Shown here piece after piece: positions 1 to 5,405 of a DNA stretch of 7,258 nt. Both the position numbers and the translations under genes were made by a program. How positions within the stretch are numbered: position 1 is the stretch's first letter; each line of letters opens with the position of its first letter. The notes under the pieces were generated by a model that saw only the letters and a program-made list of their open reading frames with translations, was not told where the DNA came from and made no database searches. Where the stretch lies: contig JAPLPI010000348.1 in the NCBI GenBank assembly GCA_026400305.1, positions 1-7,258 of the forward strand. The letters are read 5' to 3'. This DNA comes from Alphaproteobacteria bacterium. Its GTDB lineage: Bacteria; Pseudomonadota; Alphaproteobacteria; Micropepsales; Micropepsaceae.

Positions 1-323
1 ACTTTCATGTGCGGTGTCAGCGAGGTCAGCGGGTCCTGGAAGATCATGGTGATCTTGTTGCCGCGCAGGGCATTCAGCCGCGTTTGCGAGGCGCCCAGGA
101 TTTCCTCGCCGCGGTATTTGACGCTGCCGCTGGCCCGGCCATTGGCGGCAAGCAGCCCAAAGGCCGCCAGAAATAGCTGGCTCTTGCCCGAGCCGCTTTC
201 GCCCACCACCCCCAGGCATTCGCCGGGATTGATGACCAGGCTGGCATCCTTCACGGCATGGACTTCGCCATCGGGCAGGTCGAAGCGCACATTCAGGCCG
301 GTGATTTCCAGGAGCGCGCTCAT
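1..323 (-). CDS. oppD: Oligopeptide ABC transporter ATP-binding protein OppD, N-terminal part (runs off left edge)
   Basis: This is the first ~107 residues of the ATPase that powers an oligopeptide importer on the cytoplasmic face of the inner membrane. Translating from ATG at 323-321 gives a Walker A motif GESGSGKS at residues 41-48 and the Q-loop IFQDP at 94-98, followed by TSL, as in Opp/Dpp ATPases. The stretch GKSQ followed by GLLAANGR matches E. coli OppD as I remember it, which favours OppD over OppF or DppD. The Walker B motif, the ABC signature and the C-terminal oligopeptide-binding iron-sulphur-like tail lie outside the window. The start overlaps the oppC stop as ATGA (320-323), so translation is probably coupled. 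It is truncated only by the window edge. Confidence 0.9.
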   Translation of the reverse strand, partial: MSALLEITGLNVRFDLPDGEVHAVKDASLVINPGECLGVVGESGSGKSQLFLAAFGLLAANGRASGSVKYRGEEILGASQTRLNALRGNKITMIFQDPLTSLTPHMK

Positions 324-1234
324 CGGTCTTTAGGGTCCAATGCGTCGCGTAGCCCATCGCCGACATAATTGAAGCAGAACAGGGAGATGGCCATGAACAG
401 GGCCGGGAACAGCAGCATCCATGGCGCGGTTTCCATCTGGTCGGCGCCATCGGAAATCAGCACGCCCCAGCTAGTCAACGGCTCTTGAATGCCAAGGCCC
501 AGGAAGGACAGGAAGCTTTCCGTCAGGATAACGCCGGGCACCGTCAAAGTGACATAAACCATCACCGGCCCCACGACATTGGGAATGACATGGCGGGTGA
601 TGATGGCGAAGGGCCCGACGCCGCCGGCGCGCGCCGCCTCGATGAACTCCTTCTGCTTGATGCTCAAGGTCTGGCCGCGCACGATCCGCGCCATAGTCAG
701 CCATTCCACTGCGCCGATGGCGACGAACAACAGGATGAAATTGCGGTCGAACAACACCATCAGGATGATGACGAAGAAGACGAAAGGCAGGGAATACAGA
801 ATATCTACCACCCGCATCATCAGTGCGTCCACGCTCCCGCCCAGATAGCCGGCGGTCGCGCCATACAGAACACCGATCAGCAGTGACACCAATGTCGCCA
901 CCAGCCCCACTGCCAGCGACACACGCGCCCCTAACAGCACCCGCACGAACAGGTCACGGCCCACGGAATCCGTTCCAAAGATGTGACCCGGTGCGCGGCA
1001 GGCCGCTACTACTGGCCACCAGTTCGGCGCGCAGGCGATGATGTCGTAATTCACTTCATTATAAGCATAAGGCGATAGAAGCGGCGCGAGGAGCGCCACG
1101 GCCGCGATCAGTGCCAGGATGATGATGCCGGCCATGGCGGCGCGGTTGCGAACCAGCCGCCGGCGCGCATCCACCCAAAGGCTGCGGCCCTGGACCTCTT
1201 CGCTGGGTTTGAGTGTCTGCCTCGTCGCGATCAT
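320..1234 (-). CDS. oppC: Oligopeptide ABC transporter permease OppC
   Basis: This inner-membrane permease subunit of 304 residues pairs with OppB to form the import channel. An N-terminal membrane helix lies at about 33-52, followed by a periplasmic loop ending in FGTDSVGRDLF (86-96), which is typical of OppC/DppC. The BPD_transp_1 core of five more helices follows. The EAA coupling loop to the ATPase lies at about 196-219 (EFIEAARAGG, then IPN). The match to E. coli OppC, including the VDILYSLPF segment, is close from memory. The open frame extends upstream to 1315, but I chose ATG 1234 because it overlaps the oppB stop as ATGA and because the extra 27 residues are low-complexity shadow of oppB. 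The periplasmic loop carries a short insertion with Cys68 and Cys79 that I do not recall in E. coli OppC; these could form a disulphide. Confidence 0.93.
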   Translation of the reverse strand: MIATRQTLKPSEEVQGRSLWVDARRRLVRNRAAMAGIIILALIAAVALLAPLLSPYAYNEVNYDIIACAPNWWPVVAACRAPGHIFGTDSVGRDLFVRVLLGARVSLAVGLVATLVSLLIGVLYGATAGYLGGSVDALMMRVVDILYSLPFVFFVIILMVLFDRNFILLFVAIGAVEWLTMARIVRGQTLSIKQKEFIEAARAGGVGPFAIITRHVIPNVVGPVMVYVTLTVPGVILTESFLSFLGLGIQEPLTSWGVLISDGADQMETAPWMLLFPALFMAISLFCFNYVGDGLRDALDPKDR

Positions 1235-2175
1235 GCCAGCCGCACCTTCGGATCGAGGATGCCGTAGACGATGTCGGCCAGCAGGTTGAGCAGGATGACC
1301 AGCGCCGCGTAGCAAATCACCACGCCCATCACCAAGGTATAGTCGCGGTTCAGTGCCCCCTGGATGAAATAGCGGCCGATTCCCGGCAGGCCGAAGATCT
1401 GCTCCACGATCAGCGAACCGGTGAGAATGGCGGCCAACGCGGGCCCCAGGTAACTCACCAGTGGCAGCACTGCGGCGCGCAAGGCGTGGCGCACCACGAT
1501 GTGTGAAACTGGCAAGCCCTTGGCGCGGGCGGTGCGGATATAATTGGCGCGCAGCACTTCCACCATCGAGCCGCGCATCAGCCGCGACACCACCGCTATC
1601 TGTGGCAAGGCAAACACAGTCACCGGCAGGATCATGTTGGCCAGCGCACCGTCATTCCAGCCGCCCACCGGCAGTGAAAAATCATGGCCGAAGATCGACA
1701 CGCCATAGATGCCGAACACTAGGGTCAATAGCGGCGCGGTGACGAAGGTCGGAATGGTGATGCCTAGCATCGCCACGCCCATCACCGAATAATCCTGCCA
1801 GCGGTTTTGGCGCAGCGCCGCCATCACCCCCAGAAACGTGCCCAGCAGCAGCGCCAATGTCATGGCGCAAAGACCCAGCCGCACGCTGACCGGCAAGCCG
1901 GTGGCGATCAGCTGGGTGACGGTGAAATCCTTGTTCTTGTAGGACGGGCCCAGGTCGCCATGCGCCAACTTGCCCAGGTAGAGAAAATATTGCTGCAACA
2001 CCGGCTTGTCGAGGTCATAGGCCGCCTTGACGTTACGCTCCACTTCCGGCGGCAGACGGCGCTCGCTGTCGAAGGGGCCGCCCGGCGCGGCCCGCATCAT
2101 GAAAAAGGTCAGGGTGACGATCACGAACAGAGTGGGGATCGCGCCCAGGATGCGGCGCAGGGCATAGGCCATCAT
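1231..2175 (-). CDS. oppB: Oligopeptide ABC transporter permease OppB
   Basis: This inner-membrane permease subunit of 314 residues pairs with OppC. Residues 4-26 form the first helix (LRRILGAIPTLF is the usual OppB start). Next comes a periplasmic domain with LPPEV (41-45) and KLAHGDLGPS (69-78), then five more helices. The EAA loop is at 211-238 (NYIRTARAKGLP, then RHALRAAVLP), followed by SYLGPA, FGLPGIG (261-267) and GALNRDY (273-279). All of these blocks match E. coli OppB as I remember it, along the full length. The frame stays open back to 2229, but ATG 2175 is preferred because it overlaps the stop of the upstream binding protein (ATGA at 2172-2175). A second ATG follows immediately, so initiation could be one codon later. 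Confidence 0.94.
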   Translation of the reverse strand: MMAYALRRILGAIPTLFVIVTLTFFMMRAAPGGPFDSERRLPPEVERNVKAAYDLDKPVLQQYFLYLGKLAHGDLGPSYKNKDFTVTQLIATGLPVSVRLGLCAMTLALLLGTFLGVMAALRQNRWQDYSVMGVAMLGITIPTFVTAPLLTLVFGIYGVSIFGHDFSLPVGGWNDGALANMILPVTVFALPQIAVVSRLMRGSMVEVLRANYIRTARAKGLPVSHIVVRHALRAAVLPLVSYLGPALAAILTGSLIVEQIFGLPGIGRYFIQGALNRDYTLVMGVVICYAALVILLNLLADIVYGILDPKVRLA

Positions 2176-3257
2176 TGCGAGACGAACTCCCGCCAGTGCG
2201 AGGCGATGGTTGCGCCATGCGCCAGCCACCAGCCGTCATCGACGGCAAAGGCGTGGCGGAAATTCTCCGGGGCGGTGGGCAGAAGCGGGCGCATGGCGAT
2301 GCCGGTTTCCGGATTGTTGCCCACCAGCGCGATGGACGAGCGCCGCGCCGGTCCGTACGGCACCCAGTTCGCCATTCCCGCCAGCGGCGCGGAGCCTGTG
2401 GCATAGGCGATGTAATCCAGCGCGCGTTTCTTGTTGGAATTGCCGAGCGGGATCCCCAGCACGTCCAGTTCATACAGCTGGTGATCCCAGATCACGCCGG
2501 GGGTGTAGTCCTTCAGCTGCGCGACATCGCCGTTCAGCGCCGTGGCCATCACCGCCTGGCCGTTCTTCAACCGGCCCAGCGCACCAATGCTGTCATTTGC
2601 CCAGATGGGCTTCAGCACGGTGAGCTTGGCAAAGGCGCGGTCTAGCCCTTCGGGGGTTTCCAACGTCTTGTAGACATCGCCCGGCGCCACGCCGTCTGCC
2701 AGAAGCGCCATCTCCAGGTTGAACTTGGGCGCGGCGCGGTTCAGCGCCCGCTTGCCAGGAAAGGCTTTGGTGTTGAAGAAATCCGCCAGGCTGGCGGGCG
2801 CGCGCTTCAGGCCGGGCGCGAACACCATCACCTGGGAATCGACCATGCCGCCGACCCAGCAGGGTCCGATGGCGCCGGGCACCAGGTCTTGCCGCGCCGG
2901 GCTGTTGTCCGCGCCCGGCGGCAGCATCGCAGAATCGATCTTTTCTAGAAGCTCCTGTTTGCAGGCCAGGACCGCCACCGGCAGTTCCATGTCGATAACG
3001 TCAGCCTTGAACTGGTGCTTCTCGACCATCGCGGTGATGTTCTTGATGTCGCCATCCCACAAAGCGGTGCGCACATCCACGCCCCGCTCGGCGCCATAGG
3101 GGCGCATCTGTGCGGAGACCTGGGCGCGGCCATAGGCGCCGGACCAGGTCATCACGGTCAGGATGGGGGCAGGACGGGTCTGGAAATACAGCAGGCCGAC
3201 AACCGCGATCAGGAGAAAAGCCAGCAGGAATAGAATGGGATGCCGCAACTTCTTCAT
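2172..3257 (-). CDS. PotD-type (family 1) extracellular solute-binding protein, probably membrane-anchored
   Basis: This 361-residue binding protein presumably delivers substrate to the OppBC channel encoded directly after it. Residues 1-6 are basic (MKKLRH) and 8-26 form one hydrophobic helix. I see neither a convincing signal peptidase I site nor a lipobox cysteine, so it may stay anchored in the inner membrane. The mature part begins like PotD/PotF proteins (ILTVMTWSGAYGRAQ at 32-46) and ends with the PTAPEN...DDGWW...GA pattern of that family (327-349). Aligned by eye with E. coli PotD, the acidic polyamine ligand D257 appears as Asp265, but the aromatic residues W229 and W255 are replaced (Leu241 and Glu263), so spermidine is unlikely to be its ligand. 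Cys99 and Cys133 could form a disulphide. The substrate is unknown. There is no clear Shine-Dalgarno site. The start lies 30 bases after the stop of the decayed outer-membrane gene. Confidence 0.85.
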   Translation of the reverse strand: MKKLRHPILFLLAFLLIAVVGLLYFQTRPAPILTVMTWSGAYGRAQVSAQMRPYGAERGVDVRTALWDGDIKNITAMVEKHQFKADVIDMELPVAVLACKQELLEKIDSAMLPPGADNSPARQDLVPGAIGPCWVGGMVDSQVMVFAPGLKRAPASLADFFNTKAFPGKRALNRAAPKFNLEMALLADGVAPGDVYKTLETPEGLDRAFAKLTVLKPIWANDSIGALGRLKNGQAVMATALNGDVAQLKDYTPGVIWDHQLYELDVLGIPLGNSNKKRALDYIAYATGSAPLAGMANWVPYGPARRSSIALVGNNPETGIAMRPLLPTAPENFRHAFAVDDGWWLAHGATIASHWREFVSQ

Positions 3258-3287
3258 GCGGCTGACACTAGCTTACGAACGTGAAAC

Positions 3288-3844
3288 TTACAGTTCCATT
3301 TCGTAGCCCAGGCCACCGATGCGCTGTCTACCGGATTGTTCAGGCAGTTTCTCTGAATGGTCCCGAACACTGCGCAGCTATGGGGGGCGTGGATGGTCTG
3401 CGTCTAGCGATACATGGCGGTGAGGCGCGAAGTCTCGTCCAGCGTCAGGGCAAAGCCCGCCATCATGCTGTAGGCTGGATCCCAGCGGCCCTGGTGCATG
3501 TTGGTGTTGCCGCCGCCGGCGAAGTTGAGATCGGTGTGGATCACGCCCACGCCCATGCCGACAAAGGGCTGGATCGGAATTTCCAGCGGCATGGGAATGT
3601 CCCACAGGATGTTCATCACGGCGCCGGCGCTCTGGCTGCGGCCGCCGCCCGCGGCCAGGGAGCCGCGCAGCTGGGTCGCAGGCGTGGTAGGGGCCCAGGT
3701 GGTGACGTGGTTGCCGCTTAAGGCGTAGCTACCGCGGATGCCCGCATAGACGCCGCTGGTGACGCCATCGCTTTCGGGGTGGGCGATCGCCGGGCCGGCC
3801 GCAGCCAGCAAAAGGGCCGTGATCAATGCCTTGCGCGCGGCCAT
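3288..3844 (-). pseudogene. Decayed outer-membrane beta-barrel protein gene (nonsense codon plus frameshift)
   Basis: The open frame 3844-3404 encodes 146 residues: a signal peptide MAARKALITALLLAAAGPAIA (cleavage after residue 21), then alternating, glycine-rich strands typical of small Omp25/OmpA-like barrels (VYAGIRGSYALSG, IQPFVGMGVGVIHTDLNF, AYSMMAGFALTLDE, SRLTAMYR). It stops at TAG (3406-3404) exactly where these barrels continue with another Tyr strand (YRY). Reading through the TAG in the same frame gives a plausible extracellular loop with two cysteines and NCLNNPVDSASV. One missing base in the GG at about 3313-3316 then shifts to the frame that ends GLGYEMEL followed by TAA (3290-3288), a convincing closing strand. 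With both lesions repaired the protein would be 185 residues, normal for the family. Without the last two or three strands the barrel should not close. A sequencing error at either site is possible but would not explain both. The Shine-Dalgarno site is weak (AGG about 12 bases upstream). Confidence 0.68.
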
Positions 3845-3890
3845 GCCAAAATCGCCTGGATTCCTGAAGTTTGAAGGTGGCCCGGGTTGG

Positions 3891-3905
3891 TTAATGAAAG
3901 GCTAA
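3891..3905 (-). promoter_or_regulatory. Candidate CtrA-type box upstream of the outer-membrane gene
   Basis: Read on the minus strand, this is TTAG, seven bases, then TTAA followed by CC. That is one mismatch from the alphaproteobacterial CtrA consensus TTAA-N7-TTAA(C). It sits 47 bases upstream of the ATG of the decayed outer-membrane gene, where a regulator of that promoter would bind. Such short AT-rich sites can occur by chance, so this is a suggestion only. Confidence 0.3.
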
Positions 3906-3912
3906 TTTACGC

Positions 3913-3933
3913 GGCTTTGGCGGGCCTAAAGCC
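3913..3933. other. Short perfect inverted repeat in the spacer between outer-membrane gene and tRNA-His
   Basis: GGCTTT (3913-3918) and AAAGCC (3928-3933) form a six-base stem with a nine-base GC-rich loop. On the plus strand it is followed by TTGCTTTT. No gene ends just before it on either strand, so a terminator role is not supported. It overlaps the region where a promoter for the tRNA would begin. It may be chance structure or a small operator. Confidence 0.3.
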
Positions 3934-3962
3934 TTGCTTTTGCTATGGCCCGCCCATAGAAC
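3934..3962 (+). promoter_or_regulatory. Weak candidate promoter for tRNA-His
   Basis: TTGCTT (3934-3939) as -35, a 17-base spacer and TAGAAC (3957-3962) as -10 would start transcription near 3969, about 20 bases before the tRNA. Matches to the sigma-70 consensus are only 3/6 and 4/6. Some promoter must lie in this spacer, since the tRNA has no upstream gene on its strand. Confidence 0.3.
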
Positions 3963-3989
3963 GCCGGTTCCCTGCGTCCCGTAGCGTGT

Positions 3990-4066
3990 GCAGTTGTAGC
4001 TCAGTTGGTTAGAGCGCCGGATTGTGGATCCGGAGGTCGGTGGTTCAAGCCCACCCAACTGTACCA
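3990..4066 (+). tRNA. tRNA-His, anticodon GTG, CCA encoded
   Basis: The cloverleaf folds completely. The acceptor stem 3990-3996 pairs with 4056-4062, the D-arm begins GCTC and returns GAGC, and the anticodon stem CCGGA/TCCGG (4017-4021/4029-4033) holds loop TTGTGGA with anticodon GTG at 4024-4026. The T stem GGTGG/CCACC (4039-4043/4051-4055) has loop TTCAAGC. The 3' CCA (4064-4066) is encoded. The discriminator base is A73 (4063), the first pair is G1:U72, and the base before G1 is T, so no G-1 is encoded. Most bacteria use G-1:C73 as the key identity element for HisRS; its loss with A73 is known in many Alphaproteobacteria. A run of five T follows directly (4067-4071), which could help termination. 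Confidence 0.97.
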
Positions 4067-4220
4067 TTTTTCTCAAATGCTTAGCCTTTTTCGCTGCGCG
4101 TCGGCGTGCGGCTGGTGGGAGTGTCGGGTGGGACTTCACCCTTTGCCACCTTTCATAATTCCAAACATTGGGCGTGTCGTTGCAAGGTCCGCAGCATCGC
4201 GCATCACCTGGTCCGCCACT

Positions 4221-4248
4221 TCGACACAGCCAGATGTCGTCTTGTAAT
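4221..4248 (+). promoter_or_regulatory. Candidate sigma-70-type promoter for the two-propeller operon
   Basis: TCGACA (4221-4226) and TGTAAT (4243-4248) each match the -35 and -10 consensus at 5 of 6 positions and are 16 bases apart. The expected start point near 4255 leaves a leader of about 35 bases to the ATG at 4290. The rest of the spacer 4067-4220 shows no gene; a five-base stem GGGTG/CACCC at 4126-4141 is too weak to call a terminator. Confidence 0.45.
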
Positions 4249-4289
4249 TGCTGTCTCGCGCGAGGCGCTGCGCTGCCAAGAAGCCCAGG

Positions 4290-5381
4290 ATGGCCCCGCG
4301 TCAAGATGCCCCGCTAGTTCTTGAACAGGACAGCCTCGGAAACACCATTCCGCTGGAGAAGCGCACCGAAGACAACCAGCAAAAAGCGCGTGCATTGACT
4401 CTGATGGCGGTGGCATTGCTGCTGGCGGCCTCTGCTGCCCAGGCCCGCTCGATGCTCTATGTCGCCAACAGCCAGGGCGACGACATCACCGTCATTGACC
4501 TGGCGACGCAGAAGATAACCACCACTTTCAAGGTCGGTCCCATCGTTCACGGCGTATGCGCTCAGGCCGATGGCCGGCGCGCTTTTGCCACCATTGAATC
4601 CGAGCATGCGCTGAAGGTGATCGATACCAAGAGCAACACCGTCACCGACACCATTGCGCTGGGCGGCCAGCCCAACGAATGCGCCGCCACTAGCGATGGC
4701 CATTATGTCGTGGTGCCGCTGCTGGCGCCCGCCAACAGCGCCGTGATCGTGGACATGACGGCGAAGAAGATCGTCAAGACGCTTCCGCTGCGCCATCCGC
4801 ACAACTGCTTCACACCCGAAGGTGGCAGCAACACGGTGGTCTATTGCGAGGAGCGAGATGCCTATCGCATCAACCGCATCGACATGAAGACCATGGAATA
4901 TACCAACATGGTGCGGGTGGCGGGAGACCCGCGTCCCTTCATCGTAACCCAGGACGAGAAGACGCTTTACACCGCCCTGAGCGGGCTGCACGGCATGGCG
5001 ATCATCGATATTCCCAGCAAGACCATGGCGCAGGTCATGCTGCCGCCCATGCCCTGGATGAATTGCCGGGTCGAGCCGCCCAACACGCCTGTGCACGGCA
5101 TCACCATGACGCCGGATGGTAAAAAAATCTGGATCACCTCGGTGTCCGACAGCGGCGTCTATGTCTACGACATTGCCAGCGGCAAGTTGGGCAAGAAGCT
5201 GACCGTGGGCGAGTGTCCCAACTGGATCAGCATCTCCAGGGATGGAAAATATGCCGGCGTCAGCAACGCCGATACCGACGACGCTTCCATCATGGATGTG
5301 AAAGCGGAGAAAGAAATTGCCCGCATCAAGGTCGGCAAGGCGCCCAAGCGCGTGCTTGTGATCGACGTGCCGCAGGACTGA
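4290..5381 (+). CDS. Exported YncE/YVTN-type seven-bladed beta-propeller protein
   Basis: This 363-residue protein is built almost entirely of YVTN/YncE repeats, which fold as a propeller used for binding rather than known catalysis. Repeats include MLYVANSQGDDITVIDLATQ (55-74), AFATIESEHALKVIDTKSNT (98-117), VVVPLLAPANSAVIVDM (140-156), TLYTALSGLHGMAIIDI (225-241) and IWITSVSDSGVYVYDIASG (280-298). The last segment closes with VGKAPKRVLVIDVP. A signal peptide core (LTLMAVALLLAASAAQA, cleavage near residue 52) predicts export. Six cysteines (90, 131, 173, 186, 259, 309) suggest disulphides. The start is uncertain: ATG 4290 gives an unusually long 38-residue stretch before the hydrophobic core and has no good Shine-Dalgarno site, while TTG 4395 or ATG 4404 would give a compact signal peptide. 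It is the first gene of an operon with the NHL protein 24 bases downstream. The exact ligand is unknown. Confidence 0.85.
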   Translation: MAPRQDAPLVLEQDSLGNTIPLEKRTEDNQQKARALTLMAVALLLAASAAQARSMLYVANSQGDDITVIDLATQKITTTFKVGPIVHGVCAQADGRRAFATIESEHALKVIDTKSNTVTDTIALGGQPNECAATSDGHYVVVPLLAPANSAVIVDMTAKKIVKTLPLRHPHNCFTPEGGSNTVVYCEERDAYRINRIDMKTMEYTNMVRVAGDPRPFIVTQDEKTLYTALSGLHGMAIIDIPSKTMAQVMLPPMPWMNCRVEPPNTPVHGITMTPDGKKIWITSVSDSGVYVYDIASGKLGKKLTVGECPNWISISRDGKYAGVSNADTDDASIMDVKAEKEIARIKVGKAPKRVLVIDVPQD

Positions 5382-5394
5382 CAACAAGACTTAT

Positions 5395-5400
5395 AGGAGA
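5395..5400 (+). promoter_or_regulatory. Strong Shine-Dalgarno site of the NHL-repeat gene
   Basis: AGGAGA lies five bases before ATG 5406 and inside the 24-base gap after the stop of the upstream propeller gene. It fixes the start of the second gene, which also begins with an ideal signal peptide. Confidence 0.85.
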
Positions 5401-5405
5401 TTAGC

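Noticed and set aside
1807..2406. A 199-codon plus-strand open frame across the oppB and binding-protein junction
   Set aside because: Rich in Gln, His, Arg and Ala with no domain, and it runs antisense to two well-supported genes.
3300..3345. A promoter for the binding-protein gene within the end of the outer-membrane gene (TAGACA as -35)
   Set aside because: The -35 is a fair match, but the only -10 candidates (TACGAA at 19 bases or worse) match poorly, so I could not support it.
4126..4141. Stem GGGTG/CACCC with six-base loop followed by TTT as a terminator of tRNA-His
   Set aside because: The stem is only five pairs and lies 60 bases after the tRNA with just three T after it; chance structure is as likely.
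3990..4289. tRNA-His as an integration site for a mobile element
   Set aside because: No integrase, no second copy of the tRNA 3' end and no shift in base composition are visible in the window.
3891..4304. A 137-codon minus-strand frame containing QLGGLEPPTSGSTIRRSNQLSYNCT
   Set aside because: This string is the reverse complement of the tRNA-His gene and its flanks, a well-known source of spurious protein entries. It is not a gene.
4314..5387. A 357-codon minus-strand open frame opposite the YVTN propeller gene
   Set aside because: The frame mirrors codon positions of a GC-rich real gene, its product is rich in His, Gly, Arg and Asp with no recognisable domain, and the plus strand holds a clear propeller with a signal peptide.
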